Origin: a virus
Length of the DNA: 53,223 nucleotides
Reading direction: 5' to 3' (one strand)
IMG/VR virus record: IMGVR_UViG_3300048999_000018
Coordinates: 1 to 53,223 of that record
A model generated the notes under the pieces. It was given only the letters and a program-made list of their open reading frames with translations. It searched no databases and was not told where the DNA came from. Below, piece after piece: positions 1-7,698 of this stretch (positions are counted from its first letter, which is position 1; the number at the start of each line of letters is the position of its first letter). Made by a program: the position numbers and the translations under genes.

Positions 1-6
1 ATGCAC

Positions 7-39
7 AGGGGGGTGTGTTTTCGCGAGACCCTCCCCCCT
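7..39. repeat. Terminal G/C-run inverted repeat
   Basis: Arms AGGGGGG (7-13) and CCCCCCT (33-39) are perfectly complementary around a loop holding TTTTCGCGAGACC. It lies at the extreme end of the sequence, beyond the last gene. Structures like this are common near phage packaging ends, so it may belong to the end or cos region; the sequence alone cannot show an overhang. Confidence 0.4.
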
Positions 40-106
40 ATACTTATATTAGAGAAGGAAGTCTCATGTAATTAATACTATTTATTCGATTGCGTGAGTA
101 CGGGAT

Positions 107-174
107 GAACCAACCAAAGCACAGTCTTGCGTGAGTATTGTTCACTCAACATCAAGAGAGGCTTTGGTTGGTTC
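107..174 (-). terminator. Long hairpin after the last gene, probable terminator
   Basis: A perfect 14-bp stem (107-120 with 161-174, GAACCAACCAAAGC and its complement) closes a 40-nt loop. It sits just past the stop of the last gene (184), where the leftward transcript should end. There is no clean U-tract, so it could also be a processing or protein-binding site. An 11-bp direct repeat TTGCGTGAGTA occurs at 90-100 and inside the loop at 127-137. Confidence 0.5.
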
Positions 175-183
175 CCGTTGTCA

Positions 184-453
184 CTAGGCTGACAGTCCGT
201 CAGTCGTCATGAGTGACGATGGATCAGCGATCTTTCGATAAACACCGAGAACGTTCTCACTCACGATCTCATCGATTGCTTGAAGACGAGCAAGCTCCTG
301 ATCAGCTTCTGATAGTTCATCAGATGTCTTGATCACTCTGGCAAGGAAGGCACTGGTGTTGTAGCCGGCGGCCATGTCCCATGCGTACCACTCATCGAAC
401 TTGGTGAATGGATTGAATGGATTGTCCACTGTTGTGAGCATGTAGTCAGCCAT
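184..453 (-). CDS. Conserved phage protein, unknown function
   Basis: 89 residues. It opens with a DNPFNPFTKFDEWYAWD block followed by a helical, acidic body with GYNTSAFLARV; I recognise this pattern from small proteins of many phages of Gram-positive hosts, with no known activity. The start overlaps the stop of the RNA polymerase gene by 8 nt, so translation is probably coupled, and it is the last gene of that operon. A second in-frame ATG at codon 5 is possible. Confidence 0.8.
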   Translation of the reverse strand: MADYMLTTVDNPFNPFTKFDEWYAWDMAAGYNTSAFLARVIKTSDELSEADQELARLQAIDEIVSENVLGVYRKIADPSSLMTTDGLSA

Positions 454-3085
454 TCTCAGTCACCGCACTAAGGCTGCGCTTCAGAGTACTTACTGACACA
501 CCGAGAGCGTCTGCTACTTCAGCTGGGGTGTATCCAGACTGCAGCATGAGCACAGCTCTGTTCTTCTTGGTTGAGGTCATGAGGAGCTTGATCTTGGGTG
601 TGGCCAGCTGCTTGACTTGGTCAAGATCCGAATTGCTCAGGATCTGATTCAGTTTGTTGCTGCTGATTGCACCTGCCTGAATGGCAGCCCATTCTTGCTC
701 ACTGATCTCTATACGCTGCTTCTTGGCGCCTGTTCTGATTCGTGCCTGAGCCAGAGCTTGAGCTTTCAGTTTCTTAATCTCAGAAGCTTCCATATCTGGG
801 TTGGCCTTGGTCTTCTGGTCTACCATGGCGTTTGCCAGGATCTGGGCTTGTCTTTCGAGGGGGCTGTTCCTGAGAGCCAGGTTTAGATTGGCGTCAAGAG
901 TTTTCACTTCCTTGGCATAAGCGAGCTTAGCCGAAGGAGAGTAAGGAATGGGTTTGGTAGAAGCCGCTTCCTTACGTGCTGAGTTAGCCAAGGCCTTCAG
1001 CTTGTTCGAGTGGTCGGCATAGACCTTCTCAATGGGCGTACCAGAAGACAGGCTGTGTGCATTGTCGACGTTGCCCAGCTTTGTCACTTCAATGGTCTTA
1101 GTGACGAGCTTGCCGTGCTTGTCGACGAAGGTCTCGCCTGTGTTCTCGAATACCTTCTTCCCTGTCGCTAGATCGATGGGCCCACCGTTTGCTTTGGATC
1201 GGGGCTTACGATCAGGGATCCTGATTGTCGACGAGATGCCGGCATTCGAGATCAACGTGTTGGCGCCTGCTGTCTTTCCGCCTTGATACTTGGCTTTCAG
1301 AGCAGAGATGCCATTGTCGATGGCCGATTGCTTATAGTTCAGGTTATGCTTCTCAGCATCGATCACAACCATGGAGTGCCGAACTGCTGCAGCAAGCTCG
1401 GTCGTTGACGCTCCCTTAATGGTCATGTCGGTGATGAGATTGGAGACTTTGCCCATCTCCACTTGCTTCGTTTTGGGAGACATCCTCGGCATGCCATCGT
1501 AATGCGGGTAAGCACGCTGAGGGTCGAATCCCTTTAGCCCCTCAAGGGCAGGAGCGGTCTTTACACGGCCGCTATTGTTCGGGATGACCAGAACTGTGTC
1601 GCCGTCAAAGTCGGCCCCTGAGAGGCGTTCTGCGACCTTGCTGTGGATGCCAATGGCGTCCTTAGCATTACCCAGAAGTTTCTTCGCTTCTGGATGACGA
1701 TTGTTGACCGTAAGCTCAGGAATCTCGAAGATACCTCCATGAGGGTAGCGAACCAGAACAACGCGATCACCATCGCGATAGTTGGGCGCATATACCTCAC
1801 CCTCCTTCATGGAGTTGATTGGAAGTATGACGTGAGACCCTTGACGAGGAAGAGCCGCAGCCTTTAGGTGTACAGCCGCAGAGTCCACGTCATCGGCGTA
1901 CGAGTCGAGCAGACGCTTCTTTACTACTGGGTTCGTTAGAGACCTGATTTCGTCAAGCTCACGACTCTTGCGTTCGAACGTCATATCGAGCTGAGACTTG
2001 GCCAAAGCCGGACTCTGCTTCGACAGCATCTGAGAAGAAAGGCTCTTAGACCATTTCTCCCATGCGCCTTCTTCATTGACGATGTTCATGACGCCATGCT
2101 GCCGATCAATGAACGCACCGAAAGGGTTTTCTGGATCGCTCGATACCTCTTTCATGGCATCGAGTTTGTTTCCTGTATTGCTCTTGTTGGTGTTGAAGAC
2201 GAGATCCACGCCAGGAGGAAGGTCGTCTCGGTACATGGCCATACCCTTGAGATAGTGCGTACCGTCCACCGCGATACGTACTTGAGCATAACGGGATTCC
2301 CCGAGAGAAATGTCGTCTACCCCAGGACGAACATAGATAACGCCGTCAGCGTCCGCTCCGCCCTGTTCCGCATACCTTACAGATACACGCTTGGAGCTGA
2401 TCGGGGTCGGAGGCTTGATGTCGTTGTAGGAACGTCCACCGTCGTCCGAGAAGTTGGTGATCTGTTGGATCTTGTCTCGGTTCCGGTACAGCTCTTTGTA
2501 CTCTGTACCGGGAGCAGACAGAACCTTAACCGTGGTCTGATGACGCGTGCCAAGCTGTTCGATCTTGACGTAATCAACCTTATAGCCGTCTTCTTGAAGC
2601 TTGGCCACAGCGATTTTCAGTTTGTCATTGCTGATTCCGAGGTGACGCTCTACGCCAGCGCCGATATCGATATAGCTCTTTTGGGCGACCTGATCCCTGA
2701 GCATGTTCGACGTCGTTTCAAGAACGTCGGCTTTGTCCTTTGCTCCGTCGGCGAGGAGAGCACGAACTGAAGATTCGTTGACTCCCATTTGCTTGCCGAT
2801 GGCAACGTTGGAATAGCCCTTGTCCTTAAGGCGCTGAGCCATTCCAATGTCGGCTTGCTTCTCTGCAGTCTTGGCAATTGACTTGACGGCTCGAAGCTGA
2901 GTGGTCGTGATTCCGAAACCACGAGCAATTTCCGTCTCGCTCATGCCCTTGCTGTGAAGGTCGTCGACAGTGCTGAGGAACGTGCGGTTACGCTCGCTCT
3001 GGGTCTCGCCACTTCCCCAAGGATACCTTCCGGACTTCCGAAGGATTCCGTAGTGCGCGAGATAGTCGTCTTCCTTTACGATCAC
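446..3085 (-). CDS. YonO-like single-subunit DNA-dependent RNA polymerase
   Basis: 879 residues. The catalytic signature is LSGADFDGDTVLVIP (residues 488-502): DFDGD at 492-496 is the Mg-binding loop of the double-psi beta-barrel of RNA polymerase beta' and of the single-chain YonO and crAss-like phage enzymes. It is preceded by RDGDRVVLVRYPHG (438-450), also typical. The N-terminus has HYGILRKSGRYPWGSG (11-26), a short motif seen on many phage proteins, then two helix-turn-helix-like segments (about 41-70 and 78-112); another HTH (TPAEVADALGVSVSTLKRSL) closes the protein. GTG start with strong site CAGGAGG; its first codon overlaps the upstream nuclease stop. It would transcribe phage genes in the host cytoplasm, perhaps from the repeated promoter cassettes; that link is inference. 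Confidence 0.82.
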   Translation of the reverse strand: MIVKEDDYLAHYGILRKSGRYPWGSGETQSERNRTFLSTVDDLHSKGMSETEIARGFGITTTQLRAVKSIAKTAEKQADIGMAQRLKDKGYSNVAIGKQMGVNESSVRALLADGAKDKADVLETTSNMLRDQVAQKSYIDIGAGVERHLGISNDKLKIAVAKLQEDGYKVDYVKIEQLGTRHQTTVKVLSAPGTEYKELYRNRDKIQQITNFSDDGGRSYNDIKPPTPISSKRVSVRYAEQGGADADGVIYVRPGVDDISLGESRYAQVRIAVDGTHYLKGMAMYRDDLPPGVDLVFNTNKSNTGNKLDAMKEVSSDPENPFGAFIDRQHGVMNIVNEEGAWEKWSKSLSSQMLSKQSPALAKSQLDMTFERKSRELDEIRSLTNPVVKKRLLDSYADDVDSAAVHLKAAALPRQGSHVILPINSMKEGEVYAPNYRDGDRVVLVRYPHGGIFEIPELTVNNRHPEAKKLLGNAKDAIGIHSKVAERLSGADFDGDTVLVIPNNSGRVKTAPALEGLKGFDPQRAYPHYDGMPRMSPKTKQVEMGKVSNLITDMTIKGASTTELAAAVRHSMVVIDAEKHNLNYKQSAIDNGISALKAKYQGGKTAGANTLISNAGISSTIRIPDRKPRSKANGGPIDLATGKKVFENTGETFVDKHGKLVTKTIEVTKLGNVDNAHSLSSGTPIEKVYADHSNKLKALANSARKEAASTKPIPYSPSAKLAYAKEVKTLDANLNLALRNSPLERQAQILANAMVDQKTKANPDMEASEIKKLKAQALAQARIRTGAKKQRIEISEQEWAAIQAGAISSNKLNQILSNSDLDQVKQLATPKIKLLMTSTKKNRAVLMLQSGYTPAEVADALGVSVSTLKRSLSAVTENG

Positions 3086-3642
3086 GCCAGAGCCTCCTGT
3101 CTCAATTCTTCGATCCGCTTGTCAGAAGTGATGATCTTATCCATGATGTGAACGATCATGTCTGGGTCTGGATTGACGATGTCGACATCATCGCTCTGAT
3201 ATATACGCAACTCTATCTCGATCTGATGCGGCCTTTGGTGGTATTCGAGACAGAACAACGCAGTGTAGATGTAGAGCTGGTTCATGGACGATTTGACGAT
3301 ACCACTTTTGAAATCGTGGATTCGAAGAAACTTGTTACGGAAAGAGATCGCGTCTGTGGTCCCGTAACAATTATACGAGTAAAACAGAACTTGCTCAGGC
3401 GTCATCCCATACACGATGGCGTCGTTCACGTAGAGACTTAGCGTCGACCCATTGTCTGCTTGCAAGATTTTGAGTCGGATGGCTTCGTGAGCGAACGCGT
3501 GAAGTTCTGTTCCACGCTGGGCAGCCATAGCAGTCAAGAAACGAGAGTCCAGCTTCTCGTCGCTATAGTTGATCCAGTGGTAGTTGCTCGCGCTAAGAAA
3601 CGCGTGGGTGTTGGAGAGCTTCAAATGTTCGTTGAAGATCAT
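3082..3642 (-). CDS. PD-(D/E)xK nuclease, Cas4/RecB-like
   Basis: 186 residues. The core pattern GTTDAISF...LRIHDFKSG gives the D and D-x-K of the PD-(D/E)xK superfamily, with an N-terminal RGTELHAFAHEAIR helix resembling the RecB/Cas4 type, followed by YIYTALFCLEY (a QxxxY-like helix). I do not see a four-cysteine iron-sulfur cluster, so it is not a canonical Cas4. It lies between another small nuclease and the RNA polymerase (ATGA-type overlap with the latter), suggesting DNA processing during replication or recombination. Confidence 0.75.
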   Translation of the reverse strand: MIFNEHLKLSNTHAFLSASNYHWINYSDEKLDSRFLTAMAAQRGTELHAFAHEAIRLKILQADNGSTLSLYVNDAIVYGMTPEQVLFYSYNCYGTTDAISFRNKFLRIHDFKSGIVKSSMNQLYIYTALFCLEYHQRPHQIEIELRIYQSDDVDIVNPDPDMIVHIMDKIITSDKRIEELRQEALA

Positions 3643-3904
3643 CGAGTACTGCCTCTTGGTTCGAAGGATAGATAAACGCCGCGAAAGACATCTCGTTCAG
3701 CTTATGGACGTAGTAGTCTTGGTTTGGTTGAACGGAGGATTTCGCGCCGGCCTTAACTTCGAGCATCGCCCATCGGTCGTTGTAGAGAATCGTGAGGTCG
3801 GGGATTCCCTGCAAGTAGTCCGAATCGTTCTTCAGGATCACACAGCCTGGGAACAAGCGACGGAGCTCTTTGATGAGACGCGCTTGATAATTCCGCTCTA
3901 GCAT
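3593..3904 (-). CDS. VRR-NUC domain endonuclease
   Basis: 103 residues, the usual size for stand-alone phage VRR-NUC proteins. The motif GIPDLTILYNDRWAMLEVKAG splits into D (in GIPDL) and E-x-K (in LEVKAG), the catalytic residues of this Holliday-junction-resolvase-like fold. First gene of the leftward operon 3904-184, with site AAAGGA before the ATG and a TATAAT box about 50 nt upstream. Its 3' end overlaps the next nuclease by 50 nt. Likely trims or resolves branched phage DNA. Confidence 0.82.
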   Translation of the reverse strand: MLERNYQARLIKELRRLFPGCVILKNDSDYLQGIPDLTILYNDRWAMLEVKAGAKSSVQPNQDYYVHKLNEMSFAAFIYPSNQEAVLDDLQRTFEALQHPRVS

Positions 3905-3949
3905 TGTGCAATCCTTTCGATACTAAAAATCAAAGCATATTCTACACCC

Positions 3950-3985
3950 TTCTATTATAAGCAATGTATACGACGCGACTTGGTA
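3950..3985 (-). promoter_or_regulatory. Probable promoter of the nuclease/RNA polymerase operon
   Basis: On the minus strand a perfect TATAAT lies at 3954-3959, about 50 nt before the first ATG of the operon. No clear TTGACA is seen; instead one copy of the motif AAAAGAGATACCAAGT (3978-3993) occupies the -35 region, so an activator or repressor may bind there. Confidence 0.5.
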
Positions 3986-3993
3986 TCTCTTTT
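3978..3993 (-). repeat. Copy 1 of motif AAAAGAGATACCAAGT
   Basis: A 16-nt exact match to each arm of the inverted repeat at 4626-4674. It abuts the stop codon of the NUMOD4-like gene and sits at the -35 position of the next promoter. Confidence 0.75.
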
Positions 3994-4485
3994 TCAATCT
4001 ATGACCCGGAATCGCTGATACGTCGGCCACACAACCGTTTCGTCTATGAGCGACTTGAACAGGTCCATCTCAAGTAGTCCGAATGTTATCGCTGCTTCCC
4101 AAAGCGATTCGAACTTCTCGCGTGACTTCAATTCTTCCACAGCCTTATTGAAACCCATACGGCTCCGATTGAACTGTTGGAAGTACTTGATCGCAAACCA
4201 TCGCGGGCGCCAAACCAAATTGACTGCCCGATTGTTGAACCGATCCCCATCAAGATTGATTGGCGTGTCGAACGTGAGACTTCTTGCAGTCATGATGAAA
4301 GCTTCAGCTACCAGAATAGCTACAGACCTCTTGTACTGAATTCCTTCTTTCCTGAGGCCTACGTTTACTATTCCTCTCTGGTTGCTAGTCTGCCGCATCA
4401 TGCGTCCAGTCTCGTCGTTCATGACGAATCCTGAGTTACTCACAGAGTAACCCGGGAAACTCAATATTGTTCTCCACTCATCCAT
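3994..4485 (-). CDS. NUMOD4-like protein with degenerate HNH region
   Basis: 163 residues. The start WRTILSFPGYSVSNSGFV is a clear NUMOD4 motif, found before HNH homing endonucleases. The expected HNH-3 region follows as VAEAFI...INLDGD.FNNRAVNLVW, but the histidine normally in N-H-x-D-G is replaced (INLDGD), and no HH pair is visible. It is therefore probably a DNA-binding relic or a regulator rather than an active nuclease. Copies of AAAAGAGATACCAAGT flank it on both sides. Confidence 0.68.
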   Translation of the reverse strand: MDEWRTILSFPGYSVSNSGFVMNDETGRMMRQTSNQRGIVNVGLRKEGIQYKRSVAILVAEAFIMTARSLTFDTPINLDGDRFNNRAVNLVWRPRWFAIKYFQQFNRSRMGFNKAVEELKSREKFESLWEAAITFGLLEMDLFKSLIDETVVWPTYQRFRVID

Positions 4486-4850
4486 TCAAGGACCCCCTGA
4501 TCGCTGTGCTTTGTACTGCGGCTCTTTACATTAGGACAAACTAGGACACTTTGCGACGCTTTGCGACAAAACGATTTCCTCCGTCACTTTTGAAGAAAAT
4601 CGAGAAAAACTTTTTTAATTTTTGCAACTTGGTATCTCTTTTTAAATTTCCCTATATAAAAGAGATACCAAGTTAACCATTAAGGGTAGTTTTCTCGAAA
4701 AAAGTGGCAAAGTGACGTCGCTTATATCACCCTTCTTGCAAAGTGTCGCAAAATGTCTCTTTTGTTCTCTGCCCTATTATGTCCCATTACAGCATATCTT
4801 GCCCTAGTTGATATGCTGATCGCCCCATTGTGCCCTCATACGTCCCTATA
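4486..4850. other. Repeat-rich noncoding region, candidate origin
   Basis: This 365-bp gap has no convincing ORF. It holds CTTTGCGAC twice in tandem (4549-4557, 4559-4567), the inverted GTCGCAAA (4745-4752), CACTTTGC (4547-4554) with inverted copies GCAAAGTG at 4707-4714 and 4738-4745, an A/T-rich stretch (about 4590-4660), a 17-bp inverted repeat (4626-4674), and AGCATATC/GATATGCT (4791-4798, 4810-4817). Clustered short repeats next to A/T-rich DNA and helicase genes fit an iteron-like replication origin or a control region. Confidence 0.45.
4626..4674. repeat. Perfect 17-bp inverted repeat
   Basis: AACTTGGTATCTCTTTT (4626-4642) and its exact complement (4658-4674) surround a 15-nt A/T-rich loop. 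A third copy of the arm lies at 3978-3993. It could be a dyad operator, an origin-protein site or a terminator. Confidence 0.8.
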
Positions 4851-6023
4851 TCAACCCTTATAGCCTCCGACGAACTTTGCCTCGTTGAAATTGCGTTTTT
4901 GGCCCAAAGATCGGGCAACAATTTTGTCAATTTCAGAAACGCCGAGAAGTCGGTAGTACCAAAGATCGAAATAGGGTGTATTCAACCTATCTATCCTACC
5001 GTGGGCTTGATGCCATAGAATGTACGAATATGTCTGCGAGTAAAAAACCATCGCATCGGTCGTCGTACAGTTCCATCCCTCTGCCCCAGCAGTGTATTGA
5101 ACCAGATATACCCACCTCTGAGTGTCCGGAATGTCCTGATGTTTATGGCCGTTCCATTCGGCGACTGTGACTGAATCCGAAAGTGTTCGAAGAGCATCCA
5201 GCTCGTAATTGAAGTTGTAGAACACGATCAATCGAGGATGCTTCACCAATAGTTTACGGACAGCCTCAAGGCGAGAAGGATGCGAATAAGCCACCCTTCT
5301 CATGAGTCTGAAGAGCTCCGCAACATCCTTCACAGGACGGTCCTCATAGGGGTTCCAACGCCCCTTCAAGACACGGTCGAACATATCCTTGTCGTATTCT
5401 ACGGGGACGTCTACGGCCCTTCTGGTGGTGTGCATGAGGTATGGCATCTCGACCAAGAGAGAGTCCCTGAGTCTCCTCAACTTCGAGACACCTACGTAGT
5501 GATCGATCTTCGGGAACTTGACGTACGGAGCGTACACAACGTGCTCTTCTACGAATTGAGTCCTGTTCTTAAAGAACCCATTCGCAATAAAGACAGGCAC
5601 ATAGTGCAGCCAATTATCTCCGGGGGTAGCGGTGAGCAAGATCCAGTTATTCCGCTTCGCAATGAAGATGAATGCCTTAGCCCACTCACCGCTACCTACA
5701 AGTCGCTGTTCGTCGAAGATGAAAAACGCTCCCTTAACGTTCTTGTACTTCATGATGTTGTTCCACGAGTCGATCCTCAACACACCCGCTGTAGTGGCTT
5801 CACGTGACTTGTAGACGCCATAGCGGACGAACTCCTTCTCCCAATCAAGGGAGTCTCTCTTCTTCGCTGTGGTGATCACGTAGACGTCTTTAGGGGCTTC
5901 CTTGGCCATGTAATAAGCCGCAGACGTCAACGATTTCCCCGAACCCACACCACCATGAAGGATAGAGCCGTTCTTCAACTTCTCGACTGCATCCTTCTGA
6001 TGTGGGTACAGGTCTACAGGCAT
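4851..6023 (-). CDS. SF2 DEAD/SNF2-type helicase
   Basis: 390 residues. ATPase motifs are visible in order: motif I GGVGSGKS (24-31), motif II as DEQR (104-107), motif III TATP (131-134), and motif [10 protein letters not shown] (339-346). The DEQRL.GSG form is typical of phage SF2 helicases of the SNF2-like type. Start ATG has strong site CAGGAG. It would move on DNA during phage replication or recombination. It borders the candidate origin and follows a 60-residue protein. Confidence 0.88.
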   Translation of the reverse strand: MPVDLYPHQKDAVEKLKNGSILHGGVGSGKSLTSAAYYMAKEAPKDVYVITTAKKRDSLDWEKEFVRYGVYKSREATTAGVLRIDSWNNIMKYKNVKGAFFIFDEQRLVGSGEWAKAFIFIAKRNNWILLTATPGDNWLHYVPVFIANGFFKNRTQFVEEHVVYAPYVKFPKIDHYVGVSKLRRLRDSLLVEMPYLMHTTRRAVDVPVEYDKDMFDRVLKGRWNPYEDRPVKDVAELFRLMRRVAYSHPSRLEAVRKLLVKHPRLIVFYNFNYELDALRTLSDSVTVAEWNGHKHQDIPDTQRWVYLVQYTAGAEGWNCTTTDAMVFYSQTYSYILWHQAHGRIDRLNTPYFDLWYYRLLGVSEIDKIVARSLGQKRNFNEAKFVGGYKG

Positions 6024-6026
6024 TTG

Positions 6027-6209
6027 TTACTCCTGGGTGTGGCTCTCAGGCTCCTTGAAGAAGTCGCCATACTCGTCCACGATGTCTTGCACAAGCGGGC
6101 GTTGCCCCTCCACTGAGCGCTTCCTCGCCGGCCTGACTATGATATAGGGATCCGCGTTCCGGCTTCGTTGTTCCAATTCACGAGCCAGTTCATCGAGTAT
6201 CTCTGACAC
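6027..6209 (-). CDS. Small hypothetical protein
   Basis: 60 residues, charged, with a helical start (ILDELARELEQRSR) and an acidic tail. GTG start with AGGAACGATC before it. It ends 3 nt before the helicase start, so the two are surely co-transcribed. I do not recognise a domain. Confidence 0.65.
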   Translation of the reverse strand: MSEILDELARELEQRSRNADPYIIVRPARKRSVEGQRPLVQDIVDEYGDFFKEPESHTQE

Positions 6210-6223
6210 GATCGTTCCTTCTA

Positions 6224-6778
6224 TCAGTAGAAGAGCTTGATGATGTTGTAGGCTACTTCTTCCGAGATCTCCTTTTCGCTAGAATCCGATACAGGAGCCT
6301 CGCGCAAAGCCTTGTAGACCATCGCAAGAACTTTATCGTTACGAGCATGGATCTCCGGATTTGTGTGGTGCTCTCTCTGCATACGATCAGCGATGCTGTC
6401 AACCACTTCTTCGCCAACAGATATGTCTCTACCGCTGGTGTCGATGCCCACATGCTCAAGTAGACCTCGAATGCCTTGAACCCCCTTACACGAATCAGTG
6501 CATGCGTGATCGTCCTTGGGCTTCTCGAACGTATACTTGAACAGCTTGTTGGTGTATCGCTTGAACTTTCCGCCCATCCAAGTAAGCCAATCACCGACGT
6601 AAACCTGAGCCCTTACGTCATCAGGACCTTCGACGATCTCGAAATGGTTTTTATAACCACTCGCGAAATGACGTCTCTTCACCTCGCTGTTCATCATCTT
6701 AGCGACTTCGCCTATGTTCTCTTCCGTGATCCGTACTGCTCGGATCCTGAAAGACCTACGAACGTAGTCCTCAAGCAC
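6224..6778 (-). CDS. PGDYG-like phage protein with shared C-terminal module
   Basis: 184 residues. The N-terminal half resembles the VEAxQVTxEN proteins encoded at 8239-8682 and 8679-9110: RSFRIRAVRITEENIGEVAK, then GDWLTWMGGKFKRYTN, the GDW segment typical of PGDYG-like small phage proteins. The C-terminal part (LAMVYKALREAP...EEVAYNIIKLFY) resembles the helical tail shared by its neighbours. CTDSC gives two close cysteines. GTG start with GGGGGAG upstream. Function unknown. Confidence 0.7.
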   Translation of the reverse strand: MLEDYVRRSFRIRAVRITEENIGEVAKMMNSEVKRRHFASGYKNHFEIVEGPDDVRAQVYVGDWLTWMGGKFKRYTNKLFKYTFEKPKDDHACTDSCKGVQGIRGLLEHVGIDTSGRDISVGEEVVDSIADRMQREHHTNPEIHARNDKVLAMVYKALREAPVSDSSEKEISEEVAYNIIKLFY

Positions 6779-6781
6779 GCT

Positions 6782-7387
6782 CTACTCCCCCTCGTTCTTC
6801 TCGAAGTAGCCGCGGAAGTCCATGGCTTGAGTCTCGTCGAGCTTCTTAACGAGTTCCTTCTTCCGCAAGTGATGCTCAGCTTCATTCTCCAAGTCAGCCT
6901 CATTCAAGGACTTCACGGTGTACTCGGGAGTGAGAGACTCCGCATCGAATGACGGGCGTTCAAGTCCCTCCACAGTCAGCGTGATAGACCCGTCATCGTT
7001 CCGATGTGCATCCCTCAGACCCATAAAGGCAGCGTTGGGGTAATCCGAAGCGAACTTGGTCTTGGCATACTCCGTGAGTTCTCTCGCCATGATCTTGATG
7101 GCGGTGGTCTCTTCCACAACCTTGGGGTCGACGATGTATCCAGCAGCACGCTCTTCGTGATTCCCCACCAGATACTCTGGCTCCACCTTGGCGAGGAATG
7201 AGTCAGTGGGCGTCAAAACTTCCCCCGTGCTGGTTCTGGTGTACTCCGGCTCTTCATCTTCCTGCTTCAAGGCGATGTTTTTTCTGAGAGTCTTGGCGTC
7301 CACGTGCGGTTCCATCAAGGGGTTCTTGTGGCTCCGACGGGAATTGAACTCATCCATCAGCGCGTCGTATATAGGAGTCTCGGACAT
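6782..7387 (-). CDS. Hypothetical acidic protein
   Basis: 201 residues, rich in Glu, Lys and Asp, largely helical with no membrane segment. I chose ATG at 7387 because GGAAAGGAAC precedes it and the protein (MSETPIYDALMDEF) starts sensibly; a longer upstream frame crosses a structured G-rich leader. It ends 3 nt before the next gene. No family recognised. Confidence 0.6.
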   Translation of the reverse strand: MSETPIYDALMDEFNSRRSHKNPLMEPHVDAKTLRKNIALKQEDEEPEYTRTSTGEVLTPTDSFLAKVEPEYLVGNHEERAAGYIVDPKVVEETTAIKIMARELTEYAKTKFASDYPNAAFMGLRDAHRNDDGSITLTVEGLERPSFDAESLTPEYTVKSLNEADLENEAEHHLRKKELVKKLDETQAMDFRGYFEKNEGE

Positions 7388-7425
7388 GAGCGTTCCTTTC
7401 CAACGAGATTCGAGTGATAAACAAA

Positions 7426-7494
7426 ATACAGGATTAGGGCGGGGCAAGAGACCCAGTTAAGGATCCCCTACCCCATCGCCCCATACCCCTGTAT
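7426..7494 (-). other. G-quadruplex-capable leader with competing hairpin
   Basis: On the minus strand four GGGG runs occur with spacers of 3, 4 and 2 nt (7465-7489), a textbook intramolecular G-quadruplex pattern. Flanking ATACAGG/CCTGTAT arms (7426-7432, 7488-7494), with GGGGC (7441-7445) opposite GCCCC (7478-7482), can instead make a hairpin followed by TTTTG. It lies between two genes and could end or attenuate transcription. Confidence 0.6.
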
Positions 7495-7688
7495 CAGTTC
7501 AGACGATCTTCCAGGTTGTTGACCTCGCGCGCAGCTTCTTCTCTGGAAATCGTTTCGACGATGTTGATCATCGTGTCTTCGATTTTCGGATAGTGTGTCC
7601 CATAAGGCAACTTCTCAACAACGTTGCCCAGAAACGCAGCGAGTTCTGTCCGAACGATTCTACGAACGTCTTCTTCGTTCAAACTCAT
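7494..7688 (-). CDS. Small hypothetical helical protein
   Basis: 64 residues, two predicted helices, one starting EEDVRRIVRTELAAFLG and one ending EEAAREVNNLEDRLN. Site GAGGGG precedes the ATG. This type of RRIVR-containing small protein is common in actinobacteriophage small-gene arrays; function unknown. Confidence 0.65.
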   Translation of the reverse strand: MSLNEEDVRRIVRTELAAFLGNVVEKLPYGTHYPKIEDTMINIVETISREEAAREVNNLEDRLN

Positions 7689-7698
7689 CGGAAACCCC

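Noticed and set aside
2096-2770. Plus-strand ORF of 224 codons
   Set aside because: Antisense to the RNA polymerase gene, with no supporting signal.
3082-3642. Canonical Cas4
   Set aside because: The nuclease core fits, but the four cysteines of the Cas4 iron-sulfur cluster are absent.
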